A stretch of DNA of 64,000 nt from NCBI GenBank assembly GCA_049724395.1, contig JAUGWO010000290.1, positions 19,886-83,885 on the forward strand, written 5' to 3'. The notes beneath the pieces were generated by a model. The model searched no databases. It saw only the letters and a list, made by a program, of their open reading frames with translations, and had not been told where the DNA came from. Every line of letters starts with the position of its first letter. Position 1 is the first letter of the stretch. Made by a program: the position numbers and the translations under genes. Positions 43,955 to 56,712 of this stretch are shown here, in pieces. Origin of the DNA: Spongospora subterranea f. sp. subterranea (lineage: Eukaryota; Endomyxa: Phytomyxea; Phytomyxea; Plasmodiophorida).

Positions 43955-44327
43955 TTGAATAGGTGGACTGAAGATAGACATAAATAGAATGCCGGGAGAA
44001 TCGGGTTGCAGTTTTAACAATATCATCATGAAATCTTTCTCGTGACCGAAATTTTTCCAGCGTGAACAATAACCACAGCATTTTGAAGAAAATCAGGATT
44101 TTACGCCGATCTCTCGCCTGATTATTGGTCGAGTTTGGCGATTTGTGAGCGGTTAACCTATTCACGGTTAACCCATCCGAAACATTTTCGGCTGTGCGCG
44201 TTCATAATTTGCTTCTCCACATCCGTCATGTCATCCTGGTGGATATCGCTGTTGAACCAGTACAGAAGGATATTGTTAAAACTGCAACCCGATTTCTCCC
44301 GGCCTCTATCTACAGTCACCTATTCAA
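43955..44327. repeat. Inverted repeat bounded by TTGAATAGGTG
   Basis: The left end ttgaataggtggactg (43955) and the right end cagtcacctattcaa (44327) are inverted. A second inverted block, gggttgcagttttaacaata, lies inside at 44004-44023. The arms are about 70 bp and the spacer about 230 bp. Both arms encode the same peptide (DIVKTATRF) in opposite directions, so it is probably another snap-back duplication of retroelement sequence. Confidence 0.75.
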
Positions 44328-45700
44328 CAAATCACTTCCCTTCCGGATCTGTCGTCTCAAATGGCGTCCGGTGCTTGTTCCAAGAGACGTGCTGTCCACG
44401 TAATGATCGTCATCAAGTTGAATACACGTCGATTTATTTTGTTTTATGTCCGACATGAGAGAGATATAATTACAGATATGACGGTTACATCCTGAATCTA
44501 AAAGCCAGGAACTTCCTTCATTACGACCAACACAGACTGAAGCAGAAATCACATTATCATCTTTATCATTCGAATTGCGAAGTTCTGGGTGCAAGTTAAA
44601 GCATGTCTTTTTCCAACACTTCGCACGTAAAGTATTACAATGTCGTCTAAGGATGCAGAACGAGTAGGGAAGCTACAAACTATTGTGCCAGAAGTTACAT
44701 GCTGTTTTGCTCATAAGCATGGGAGAAAGACATTTATCCAATTGTAGAAAATTCTCTAAGCACACAAGACGCTTTGAATATTCTAGAGTCACGCTTTGGT
44801 AATAATTCAACATTAGGGCGTTAATGCTATCCAAGAAACCTTCAACATTAAGCAAGGTTCACTTTCTGTTTCTGAATATGTTGCAAAGGTTCAAGGGGCA
44901 TCAAGGAATGTTGCCCGAGTCTCTTCAGACCTCATCACAACCAATGATATTTTGTTGTGGCTGATCCTATTGATGGGTGTGTCTGAAGAATATAAAACAG
45001 TAGTCGATACGATTGATGCTTCGACCAAATCTCTATCGAGTATGCATGCTATAAGGAAACTACAGAATGAATGACGAACGTCGTCAAAGTGCACGTGAAA
45101 AAGAAAACCAAGAGATTTTGGCAGCTACTGCTCAATCGTATCGAATGTGCCGACATTGTAATACTTTACGTACGAAGTGTTGGAAAAGACATGCTTTAAC
45201 TTGCACCCAGAAGTTCGCAATTCGAATGATAAAGATGATAATGTGAATTTTCTGCCTAACGATAGCGAAAAAGAGGAGATGAAACTGTGCCTTGTTGTAA
45301 GTTAGTTGGCTCATTGAATTTTATCGCAACACGTATCAGGCCGGATATCACTTATCCAGTCAACGCTTTATGCCAGTTCATGTCCAACCCAGGGCGCGAA
45401 ACTGGACAGCAGCTATGAGAGTGCTACGCTATTCGAAATGAACATCATCATCAGGGTTGACAGTACACTGATCAACGGCGTTCGACATCAGGTATCGTTA
45501 TATTTGCCAGTGCACCTGTTATTTGCCGAAGCCAGTGTAAGAAACCACTGCGGAGTCGTCACTGGAAGCAGATTATATGGCGCTAGACTTACCGCTGCTC
45601 GGACACGAAATAGTTATCAAAACAACCTTAGTGGAATTAGATCAGCACAAGCAGACCGTGCCGATTACGATCAAGGGCGGCTGCCCAAGTGCCGCGAATA
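44316..45700. mobile_element. Copia-type retrotransposon debris, rearranged
   Basis: On the minus strand, 44316-44600 encodes a gag-end/protease piece (WLLDSGCNRHICNY). On the plus strand, 44840-45080 is gag-like (SVSEYVAKVQGASRNVA, ILLWLILLMGVSEEYK), and 45190-45240 repeats the CFNLHPEVRNSNDKDDN segment that the minus strand also has. It then jumps to the RT/RNase H junction (KLVGSLNFIATRIRPDI) at 45300-45400. Most of integrase and RT is deleted. Frames are broken. Confidence 0.8.
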
Positions 45701-45880
45701 ATGACAGAACCGACAGACGTACGAGATGTTTATTCCAGTATCATGCTACCTGAGACAAACTAAAAGATGGCACGATGGCGTTGGAGTATTGCTTTATCGT
45801 CTCAATTATGTACTTTCAAAAGATTCAACGTTTTTTGAGGTTTTGTCAAGATGATTTGAGAAATTTTACAAACTTCTGCT

Positions 45881-46083
45881 ATGCCCTCTTCCCCATCCTC
45901 GCCCATGGCTTTACGCAGCCATGTTTCTCGCAGCGAAACCAACGACGCCCTTAACGAAATCCTCAAAACGTCAGAGAAAGTGCAAGCAAGCGTTGACGTT
46001 TTGAGGATTTCGTTAAGGGCGTCGTTGGTTTCGCTGCGAGAAACATGGCGGCGTAAAGCCATGGGCGAGGATGGGGAGGGCAT
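45881..46083. repeat. Near-perfect ~200 nt palindrome
   Basis: Arms 45881-45973 and 45994-46083 are reverse complements with one mismatch (gcagcc against gccgcc) and one 3 nt indel. The spacer is 20 nt (agagaaagtgcaagcaagcg region). The sequence from the right arm continues into an open minus-strand frame at 46084-46176, so the left arm may be an inverted copy of part of a coding exon. Transcribed in either direction, it would fold into a ~90 bp hairpin. Confidence 0.92.
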
Positions 46084-47275
46084 GGTGAGTACAGGAGTGG
46101 CGATACGATCTAATAAACGGAACAGATTCGAGATGAGACGATTTTTTTCTTCTATGAAGTAAAACTGATTTTGCAAATCATGAGCTTCGTTATGTCCACA
46201 GTGAACGATATAGTTGTTCGACTGTCAAATGATCGCTTGGGAGCTATTGGATATGCGATAAGAGTCGCCTCTGTAGGGACAACTCAACACATCATCATCA
46301 ACCGTGTTTAAGTGTTTTATTGACTACACGGGAGATCGTACTCAAGCTGGATATGGGCGATTCCATCAAACGGATGGGTTTCGGGCTCGTCTAGCACCTT
46401 GGCCCGTCCGACAACAACTCAAGTGGCCGATCAACAAGAACTCTGGTCGAATCCTTCTTTCTGTATTTTATACTGGAAGATTGTCGATCTTAGGATCTGG
46501 CTGTTTGCGACTTGTTCTGTATCCGATCGCCCCCTTGTAGCATATCGAACAGATGCAGAGGCGGCAGACCCGGTTCAGGAACGGCGTCATCCTCCGTCCT
46601 TGCCGTTGCTGATCCCAACCCAGATTGATCGCTTCTCGCCTTCACTAAACGTAACACTGATTCTAAGTGGCCATCACAAAGAGCATCGTCACCCTTGTAA
46701 GGATTCGATTGCCATCAATATTGTGTCACTCAGTTTCAGAATAGCATTGTCCGGTCCGTTTCATTATCAAAACAAGCTCATACATCAGCCACGACCCTGG
46801 AAGTTTACGCCAAACAGCATAAACTTTGTTAACACAATTCTTACCAGCTTTTTTATGAAATTGTGTCCGATGATAGAGGACCTTGACCGTCTGTAATCGT
46901 TCCCGCCGGCGAACAGATTGGACTCGCCGCCGCTCCATTGCGGCGTTTTGTTCCTGTTGGACAATTGTCAGCGCCCGAACGATTTCCTTCCAACAAAAAT
47001 CAAAATACAAATAACGGCGCTGTTGAACAGCAACGGTGGAACAACATCATCCAGAGCCCTTGTGGTTAAGTTTCGAACTGCGTTGTTGAAAATAACGTCA
47101 CCGATAGGATATTATCAGAAGTATTGAGGCGTATGAAGAGGGACGGCATGTAAACGCTCAACGTCCCTGTCGATCCGAAATATACGGCGTCGGGAAGCGG
47201 AGCCCGAACCGTCGACCGATTTCGCTGGATCCAGTCGAGACCTTGACCGCCCTCCGACACGCCACCCCGCCGCAT
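45995..47275 (-). CDS. Possible multi-exon gene, unassigned
   Basis: Several minus-strand stretches look coding: 47275-47110 (ATG at 47275, GLDWIQRNRSTVRAPLPDAV), 47010-46860 (NAAMERRRVQSVRRRERLQT), 46700-46510 (HLESVLRLVKARSDQSGLGS) and 46176-45995 (ISNLFRLLDRIATPVL, then MALRRHVSRSETNDALNEIL). I could not settle the joins and do not recognise a family. The last piece forms one arm of the palindrome. Confidence 0.3.
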
Positions 47276-47792
47276 TGACCTTCAAGGTTTTACAAGCGAT
47301 GCGGGAACATCGGTTCCGTCTTTATGCAAGGATCGCGACGCTTGTTGAAATATCTTCAAGATATTTGGGCGGCATCTGATGCACTGCTGCCGCCCTTGCG
47401 AGCAAGTCCATTTTGATCAGTATTCCTGTTTGGGAAAACGTCGTTGCATTATACTTATCAATCCATAAAGCTCCAACATGTTGATTAATTTGACGAAGTA
47501 TAATTGTGTTTCAATCTGACGCGATGGCATCGTCTGACAGATCTGCCACTGCGATATGGTCGGAGATCAGTGAATATATTTTAGCAAATTATGATGGTGT
47601 TCCAGTGGACGCCATGAATAAACATGCCATATGTTTGCCCCCGAGTAGACGAAATGTTGCCAAGTCAAGTCGACCACGAAGTTTAGGCAACTGTTGGACG
47701 GAAGGATGTCGTGGCCGTAATAAGGCGGAGATTGAAGCGGCGTAGGAAAGCTCGCTTATCAGGCGGAATCTTTATTTGGGGAGTTTGCGTGT
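47276..47792. other. Unassigned region with a short plus-strand frame
   Basis: A frame at 47524-47745 (ATG at 47524, ATAIWSEISEYILANYDGVP) is open for 73 codons and looks protein-like but is not recognised. It may be a small gene or part of a transposon gag. Confidence 0.3.
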
Positions 47793-48280
47793 TTAGCATA
47801 AGACCCAAACAATGGACGGATTGTGACGGGGTTGAAAACCTCTTTTTTTATTTACAACAAATACGGATTTCGCCTTGAAATAAGAGATCTGTTGCGTTGC
47901 GCTTTCGCCAACTAGATCGGGTCTTTGTGACGCAAAAACAAGTCGTCTGAGTACACGACCGCTTTCACATGCCAATAGCGATTGATGGTGTCGCACAGGG
48001 AAGATGTGAGTTCCTGAAAACATGACGGGGCCGATGATAAACCGAACGGCAATACGGTATATTCATAGAAGTGATCCTCGAAATGAAAAGGGCAGAATCG
48101 AATGAGCTCTGGATGTAGTTTGGACATTCCAATAGCCTTCGCGTTAGTCGATCTTCGTCTGGAATCCCCCCGGTGCTGTTCTGGCAAGAATCTGTTTGAC
48201 ACGAGTCCACAACACTCGGGCAGATGGTCAATCACGAGATCGTCTGTGTGACATCGAATAGACTGATCTAGCACTCTCCC
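47793..48280 (-). mobile_element. Reverse-transcriptase fragment of a gypsy/DIRS-like element
   Basis: The minus strand encodes part of an RT: KLHPELIRFCPFHFEDHFYE, then TVLPFGLSSAPSCFQ, then the catalytic block VVYSDDLFL. LPFGLSxAP and YxDD spacing fit gypsy or DIRS RTs. It is truncated and broken, and no LTRs were found. Confidence 0.75.
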
Positions 48281-51080
48281 TTGACCAAATGACTTCTTTC
48301 CTGATGTTCAACAGCCCCGTCTATAATGGCACGGCTCAAGGGCGAGTTTCCGCCTTGGGACATCCAGGTTTGCTGTAGATTTTGAAACGCCCTGGTATTA
48401 GTGTTTTTCTAGATGGTCCGTTTCGATTAATTCCTGAACCTTTCGTTAAGATGGCTGTCATCGTGCCTTATCATGCACACAATGACCTATATATTCCTAT
48501 ACTGTATATGCTATTAAAATTTAAAACAAGTAGTCAATGCAATCCTTTCCGCTGATGTAAAGCCAGCGTGTGTTTGCTGTTTTCGAAGCTGCTCTAATTG
48601 CGGCAATGTTATAGGTTCCTGACTGTTTTGGGTTCCTTTGAACGTTCTCCTTGATATTTTTTCCAGACGTTTTCCATTGACGTCTGTTGACACGGGCGTT
48701 TCCTCCACTGGACGCAAGCTATTCGCAGGAAACCCTTCAACCTGAACATCAACAGCAACATTGAACAAATGCTGATGAGACCTGGTGCCATTGTCTATTT
48801 ATTCCATGTAATGAATTACAACCTATTTATTCAATCGTTGTTGCACGCAAACGTCACTGCTTCTGAACCAACGAAGCTGTGAAAATCGCAGAATCCTTCC
48901 AATAGTTCCAAAAGATCTGGACATACCCTCCTTCCGATTGGAATGTCAGTCGCCTGATAGATTCTGAGGAATTGATTATCAACAGGACCAACAATCCTTT
49001 GAAATCGTTAATGCACGATGCGACGAAATGTTTGCAACCGCACATCCAACGTTCATCATTTTGTGGAGAAATTCGCCACGAATCGGTGTGCTAATTGACG
49101 CCAATGTACGATTGTCAGCGGGGTAGAGCCCAAGCGCCACCGTACACCATTTGTCTCTAACCGATCAATGATGCCGCAAGGGTATAAAGAAGTCAAACGC
49201 TCATACGAATCAACATATATCAGTCCCTGATAAAAACGAAAATAACTTGTGATTCGTTGTGTAGAGGCCCAAAGAATAAAAAGTGACCATGATATTGACC
49301 TGTTTGATACTTATGCGCCATTTGAAGAATCAACCTATGCAGTAGCAATGACAACATGTCATTTATTGGACTCACAACAGCGCATTCCTGAGAACTCTAT
49401 ATTCCAAAGCGGATGTCAATTGTGCTAGTACCGACCTTCCTGGAGTTTCGTTTAGCTCTATGTCGGCCGTACACACATCGATAATCCCTCCAACGGGGCC
49501 GATTTCGCTGAGGGTAAGCGATACCATTCTGGAAGCAACTTTGATGTTTGACGACGAAAAACGTGACCAAGTGGCGATTGAGTTCGTGACGCATCGCGAA
49601 GTTCCAGCAAAATACAAAATTTCGAACTGGGTTAGTACTGATTTCGTGTTCATCTTAAGATTATATCCCGATTAAAATGAGTACCTGTAGATGCCGTTTT
49701 GACGATAAAAAGTTTATCGCGACTATTCAGAGCAAGACTACGAACTGGGCGCTGCACCTACTGTTGTAGAATTGATTGTTAACGAATCCTCGTGCAATTG
49801 AAATTCTTCGAACATTTTTTTTACATGAGAGAACAAACTGTTGTTTTCCGACGAAAAAAAGATCGCCCAGCATTGAACGTCGCACTCAACTGGTGAACGA
49901 TGACAAGTTTTTGGGCCTGAGTAGTCATACCGAGAGAAACAAATCTGTTCAATTGGCAACACAATAATTGATCATGTGAAAACGACCATTCAAATAAGTA
50001 ATATGAGGAACATGGGCGGGAAACTGAGTACCAATCTTCATTATATTAAATACTGTACCTCTTCTGCATTGCAAGTCATGCAATTGTTTATATGGTTCTG
50101 ATGCAGAAGAGGTGTTTAACATGAAGAGGGCAGCCGCAGTGTACTAGTAAAACAGCAGGAATTGTGTTGTGTGATACTCTCCATATCCAGAAAAAAATGA
50201 TAAATGAAGCACAACGTAGCTTTACATGCCATTGATTTCAATAAGAAACCTCATGGCATCTGCCCTGAGCAGAGCCTACCGGTGTCGATTGAATTGGTGG
50301 CGAATATCAGGTTCACCGGTAACTGTAAAAGCCAACGGCATCAACAATATTTTCTAAAATATTGGTGTCAAAAAGCAGTTATTTTTGGAAGGCTCAGACC
50401 AACGAAGAACGAAAAAATTACCTTTCTTTTGCGAAGAAGAACGGAAAATACAAGACTTGAATCCCAATGAACTGAATCAAATCACAAATGACAAAGCAAG
50501 AACAATAGATTTGGTGATGAACGATAATTCACTCGTGACTGTCGTTGTAAGTCCTCCATCAAATACCTGTCGTGGTAAAAAACTAAACTGCTTTGATCCC
50601 ATGAAAAAAAAATCGAGCCCGATGGCGTCGCTGAGACATCGGGAATTGCGATTTGCCACGTCATTGTCCTCGTGTGTCGGCCATGACAGTTGCGCTGGTA
50701 CTGTAACGTTGAAGAACTGTTGAAGACGTTACCGAGGAAACATTGCGCAGATTTGTGTGGAGACGCGTCAACGTCAGACATTGGTACGCGGGCGCTGAAT
50801 TCTATCAGCCAGTGACGGACTTGGCTGCTGCCTGTAAGCAAGGAAAGGTACAGGGAGCCTAGTGGCTCTTTCCCCTCCACATTTTCCAATTGTCATCTTG
50901 TAAAGCAAGTGGAGGGCCCGCTGTCGCTCGACGTGGCTTTCTTGAAAGCGTCACGAGTATTATCAGCGACCGATCCTGACTCTTTGCTATCCAATTGGCA
51001 TCACATTAGCCCATAGCTGCCTTCCGCTTCCCGTCCCGTTTATCCAATTCGTCAGCGCCACCTGATTCGGGTGCTGGCGC
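48281..51080. other. Gene-poor region, probably transposon debris
   Basis: Several open frames occur (minus 48514-48768; plus 49393-49630 with SVSAVHTS-like composition; plus 50385-50723), but none has a recognised domain. A small perfect hairpin, cctcttctgcat...atgcagaagagg, lies at about 50056-50112. The A+T-rich 49900-50200 looks non-coding. The last 100 bp hold the promoter of the PHD gene. Confidence 0.4.
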
Positions 51081-53985
51081 ATGTCAACAGCTGTTGGAGT
51101 TTCATCAGCAGAGGCGCAGGATCCTGCTCTATCGTCCGACGGAGAGGATGCGGGGGACCATGTCGGAAGCTCTGACCAATGGGTGACCCGGTGTATATGC
51201 GTCAATAACAGCCAAGTTGTACGTCTTCCTGAAGATTGTTTAAAATAATCTCTCATGTTTTCCACGTTAGGAAGGATTTATGATTGAGTGCGAACGCTGC
51301 CAAGTTTGGCAACACGGAGATTGCGTTCGGGTAAGTTTCTTACTTCATTTCGTGAAATCACACGTGAACTTTGTACTTATACTGCAAAATCATTGGTGGT
51401 CGTTATTTCTTTTCAGCATTTCATTGACCACATTGTCGAGACTGATTACCCTTGTCTGACAAATCAGGTTGACAAAGGAAAAGTTCCCGATGAATATTTT
51501 TGTGAACTCTGTCGACCTGAATTTCATGATGCCCGCGGTTTATGGACCGGAGGTGTTAGGGGTCAAAATAACGCCAAACCCTCCGTTGCTCGAGCTAATT
51601 CTTCGAAGAAAAAGAAAAGCAAACCTAAAAAGCAATCAAATGTCAGTTTGGGTTGGGTTTTCTCGCTTCACGTCAGAGTTCAGACACTCTTTTTCGCCCT
51701 CTCTTGTTGCTTAATTACTCCCGGGTACTTGAACATAATGGTTGTGATCACACCTCTTCTGTTTACTCTTTCCAACTTGGTTTGACATTCTGCTGTCTTG
51801 TCGTCGCTTTTTTTTTGTTCTACTTCCCCCTTGTCACAACGGCTGCTGGTTTTTGTCCCTCAAATTTTTTGATGTGCTGGCCTCGTTTTCTTTGCCGATA
51901 CGTTTTTGTATGGAGCGTCGCTCAAACCAAGCGTATCCTTTTTCGTTACAGAATGGTTTGAACTAGTTTCGTTGTTTCCTTACAGTGTATATGTTATCAC
52001 CTCACATTTTTTGGTTGTAGACGATTTCTGATGTTCCTGTAACAACGGGAGAGGGATCGTCCGCAGCAGGAACAGAAGTAGCTGCTGCTTCAGCACTGGC
52101 TGCTACTGTTCCAGGTCTCACCAATCAACCTCCATCAGGCAATGGTGTGGATGATGACTACAGCAAAAATCTCTCAAGGTAACATACCATCGTGTTTTTC
52201 GGAAGTCGGCAAACCCTGTATCTTCATATCAAAGCTCCGTCATCCACGGTCGCTGTTATGTTATTCCGGTGTTTGCTTACTTGGCCAGTGCTGACTTTAA
52301 ATGTCATAGGGAAGAACGAAAGATCGTGAAAATAATGCAGACGATACAGTTAATGGAAGATAGAGATAAAAAGAGGCGCCGAAGCAAGGGTGGTACGACT
52401 CCAGAGAATGTAAGACAGCCTGCTAAAGACGTGGATGCTAGTGAAACAAAAAGAAGAAGAGCAAGATGTGATTCTGGTTCCAAAGGTATTGTTTAACGAA
52501 AATTTGTTTACTCCGTTGATTCAATATCGACATTGCTTATGATCTATATATTTGCTACTTTCTTTTGCAGGTTCCGTCGATCAACTGTTTGACAGTTCTT
52601 TCATCAGGTCCATTTGATATGTTAGCAGCAACGCTTGGTGGTTACGACTTCGAACAACTGAAATCATCGCCCTCATTGCTTAGAAGCCTTTTTCCCGTTA
52701 GTCCAATGTACTTAGGATCAAAAGTAAGGATTACTCTTTATGGCTGGACTTTTCGCAATATTTGTAGTGATTAACCTTCCTTAATTCAGGTGTTTCTAAT
52801 GCAGCAAGTGCAAGTTGACTCAAATCCATCTGGTGGCGCGTCTGCACCCGGTACGCCAACTGGGAACCATCGTGTTGCTCTCAGGCATAGATTTGCCGAA
52901 CAGTATTTAATGGATCCTCCCCAGCGACCACATTCAGCTGTTAATCGGTCCGAGTAAATTTTTCCCAGTTTTTTTTTCACTGTTTTAATTTGTTTCATCA
53001 GCGATCAAGTCGATAGCGTGTCAAGGAGATCAAGAAGCCGTTCGCCTAGTTCTGCTGGGAAAAATTTCCACATGTCGGCAAACTCTTCGCCGTATTCGTC
53101 TCAGCCAAATTCCCCTTCACCAGCTGGTCCTTCTCTGAACGCAACCGGAACAGCAGATTCGGTCATTCAGCAGGCACCTGGGTCAATCCAAGTCGCTTCA
53201 TCACTTTCAGAGCCCCAAGGGCATAATGTTTCGCCACCACCGATTCCGAGCCTAGCAACACCATTACCTCCGCAACGAGCGGAAGTATGTCTAGGAAATA
53301 ATGCCATAGTTGTAGCTGAAATTATTCGTTACAGGGAGCAGATCAGGTTTCTGGAAAACCCCACTTCGATACTATTCCTCGTCTAAGTACAATTCCAAAG
53401 CTGGCTAGTTACGGCCCGAGGAATTCTGGTTTGTTTTTAATCAGCTATTGTTTTTGTTCCAGTATAATAGCTCTGTTTCTGAATAGATCTCGGAAGTGTC
53501 GGATCATTCGCTGTATCACCTCCTAATGCAGGCCCCCATAGGATCCCGGTGTTCTCTAATATTCCTTCAGGTTTGATGCGGTAATTGTGGGAGTTCCCCA
53601 GATATATCTGAGCATTTCATGTTCACGCAGGCCCTCCCCCACCTGGTCCTGCTGTAGCACCGTTATCCAATTTGTCGGAGTTGATGCGAACCTACATGAA
53701 CGCTCCTCCCGTGGTGTCAGAAGTTCCTCCATCTTCACAGTTCGATCCACCTCGGTTCAAGCCCAATATGGGGGGTTCAATCCCTTCAAGGTAGCATTTC
53801 CCCTTTGTCTGGTTTGCAGAAATTTATTTGTTACCTGTTTTAGTTTACCTATGGGACCGAGATGGCTTCCTGAACCTCAGCCACATATGCTTTTTCCTCC
53901 TCCCACAGGACGCTACATCCAGCCCCCTTTTAGCCGTAGGATGGCGCCACCTCCACCATTTTCCTCTAATTCCCAACATCGTTAA
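51081..53985 (+). CDS. PHD-finger chromatin protein, Set3/SETD5-like but without SET domain
   Basis: Supported exons in phase are 51081-51215, 51271-51330, 51468-51641, 52021-52178 and 52310-52485. Further exons to 53985 are Pro/Ser-rich and their joins are less certain. The PHD finger is split over three exons: WVTRCICVNNSQ, then EGFMIECERCQVWQHGDCVR, then VPDEYFCELCRPEFHD. This has the Cys4-His-Cys3 order and the Trp of H3K4me-reading fingers. Exon 5 begins SREERKIVKIMQTIQLME, as in Set3/SETD5/MLL5 proteins. No SET domain is seen. A role as an H3K4me-binding subunit of a histone deacetylase complex is inferred from the family. Confidence 0.75.
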
Positions 53986-54138
53986 TAAATACGATAAGTT
54001 GAAAATTATGATTGAAGAATAGAACCTCCGCGATAAACGGGCAGCTACAGGGAACCTCATCATCAACAGACTGCATCAAACATATCAATATGTATCTATC
54101 AATCAAAGTTCCATGTGTCAGAACTGATCGCCAAAATA

Positions 54139-56305
54139 TTAGCTGGCACGTTTCCTCTTGGGAGCTGCCCTCTTTTTCGCTGGGGGAGATGCTTTAGTCT
54201 CAGTCTCTACCGCGAATGGGTCGACTACAGCTGCATCATAAACGTCGAATCCCATGACTTTCTTCTCACTTTTTTTGTCAGATACGTCAATCAAAAAGAC
54301 AGTGAAACCATTTCCACAAGCAACCTCTTTCGTGACCTGAAAAAAATTCGATGAACACCCTTTTGCTGTCCATAAGTCATCGCGCGTACTAGTGTCTCAA
54401 GTGGCATGCACTTTGCAGGCGACGCGGATGACTTCTTGCCATGAATACCGCCCGCCAGCTCACCGTGGATGGCATTGCCCCAGAGGATGCATGAGGTCTC
54501 TGCGGTCACCCCAAAAGTAGTCTTGCCCAATGACATCGATCGCAACTATAACACGTCAGCACTTACTAAAACGAATGGCAAAAAATGCTTCCTACCTCCC
54601 ATCCCCGCAGGTCCTGACACATCGTGGGAGTCATCATGGCGTCGCCACTGGTCTTAACCTTTCCCCACCTGATTTGAAAATTGTTGGACATTTGAACAGG
54701 ACCAATCATGACTGCTTACCAGAAAGTGCCATGACTATTCGACAACATCGTACACGTGCCGCCACAGGATAATTGGCACAATCCCGAAGGGACCGCGCGG
54801 GGACCTTGAAACATTTCTATCGCCCTCGGACGAAGCTCGTCCTTCTGCACGCCATGACCTAGACGCCCATAATCGCCGCACCCCCATGTGTATACAGCCC
54901 CTAATTCCATCCAGCGTTGACGTTTACAAATTTGCAAGACGCAAGCCGTTACCCTCTTTGGTGACACAAACGGCATGATTAAGCCCTGCAGCGAGATTGA
55001 CAACATTGCGGAGGCCAGGAATGGCTTTGGGGGTAGGTTGTGCTTCCACCTCCATCTTGATCGAGCTAGCCTTTACATTGTACATATGAGTGCTTCCATC
55101 GCCAAGAGTTCCAGACTCCCCACTTCCACACCCATATATAGAACCTGAAGTAGTGATAAGTTCCAATTTGTCAGAATGAACAAATTACCCAAATACTTGA
55201 ATATTACATTGCACAAAGCAAATAGTAAACAAAAACGAAAGTACATCACAGGCTAGGAAATTGACTGGAAAAAATGAAACCATTAAGGAAAATACCATCT
55301 CGAGTGAGCATCAATGTGAAATCAGAGCCACACACGACTTTGATAACAGAATGTGATAACTTTACGGCCACGGGCGTATCGGACTGTTCAACGCTCGTCG
55401 AGCAACCTAATTGCCCTAAACAAGCAAATTTCTTAAGACATCACATGATTAAATGTTGCAAGAGCAAATTTACCGAATTTATTATCACCAGTTGTGAAGA
55501 CCTCGCCACTGCCGGTTACGAAGGCTGAGTGTGCGCGACCGCAAGCAACAGACACAATATCTTCAAGTTCATCGATGAGTGTAGGCTGATTTCTTTGGCG
55601 GCGGTCGCCCAAACCGAGCTACGACATTCGTCCGATTTTAGCAGATGTATAAACAGAGAGGGCCCAATAGCAGAATGGTTAACAGAATATGATGAAAGTT
55701 TACCTGGCCCTCGAGGTTGCGTCCCCAGGCGTATGGACGTCCTTCCATATCGACAGCAAATGCATGAGAGGCGGCAGCACCTATAATATTTGACATCTCA
55801 CCATGACGACAAAGGCACGAATAAAAGTATTCCAGTGGAAAGCTAAACCATTCACATAACAAAAAATCCATTAACGTGAACGTATTAATATACGTGAATG
55901 GACTGGCATATAAGCATTTGCAAAAACGAGCAGATACAGAAACGATAATCGAAAACTGATAAAAAAAGCGAAATAACAAAGAATATCAGGACAATGTGGC
56001 CGAACCATCAAACACCGCGAAAAGTTTATTACCGCTGGAGATGAAGCTGATTTTGATATTTGACATTTCAGAAAATTGATGAGGAGATAGAAGATCCTGG
56101 TAAAACTCGGAGCGCGCTTCGTCATTGGCTGAGCCCTTCTTTCCTTTAGTTGGGCGTTTGGTCACCTAGTGGTAAAGCGTGAGCATAGAATAAATGCACT
56201 TGGATTGAGGGGTGATCCGCGGACGTTTTCATAATCGGTTCCGCCAGCGATCAGAAGAACGCCGCCATTCCAGCCAGGAGAAGACACCTGCTCTTCGCTC
56301 GACAT
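54139..56305 (-). CDS. RCC2: RCC2 (TD-60)-type RCC1-repeat protein
   Basis: This is a multi-exon minus-strand gene from the ATG at 56305 to the TAA at 54139; internal joins are approximate. Recognisable blocks in order are GGVLLIAGGTDYENVRG (RCC2 start), SHAFAVDMEGRPYAWGRN, SVACGRAHSAFVTGSGEVFT, SIYGCGSGESGTLGDGS, VVNLAAGLNHAVCV, VYTWGCGDYGRLGHGVQKDE and GKTTFGVTAETSCILWG. The tail is KKRAAPKRKRAS. The block GRLGHGVQKDELRPRAIEMF parallels human RCC2 closely. RCC2 acts in mitotic spindle and Rac/chromosome-passenger regulation in animals (family knowledge). The basic tail may be a nuclear signal. Confidence 0.82.
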
Positions 56306-56712
56306 TAATTTTCCTGGCAAGCAATATGAGCCGTCTGGGAAAGTCAAACGCCACACATAGCGGTTTGCAGCGAACCTGACCAGGTTTTAAATTCCTAGGG
56401 CGTGGGCCGACTTTGAGGCGTTCCTGATCGATGCGTTGATCTGTGTTGAGTCCGTGGGTCGGTGTCGGTTTAGGTGTTGGTTGGTGACGGACTGGGGTCC
56501 ATCGGTGACCGGAGGCCACCTGCCACACGCCAGTGTACATAAATGGACTCACGATAATGTAAGTGCGTGGCAATAAAACCCACTTATGTCCGTGTACTGT
56601 GCGCTAACTTGGCCGGCGATGCCCACTCGTGCCCGTGTACATACCTGGATTAAGGATGCACTGCATCCTGGATCCGCCTTCCATGAATTGTGATTTTTCG
56701 AAGATCACTGTT
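56306..56712. other. Intergenic region upstream of RCC2-type gene
   Basis: No gene is supported. It should include the RCC2-type promoter. Confidence 0.5.

Noticed and set aside
45881-46162. Plus-strand frame across the palindrome as a gene
   Set aside because: Both strands are open because the sequence is palindromic. Only the minus strand continues as a protein-like frame beyond one arm.
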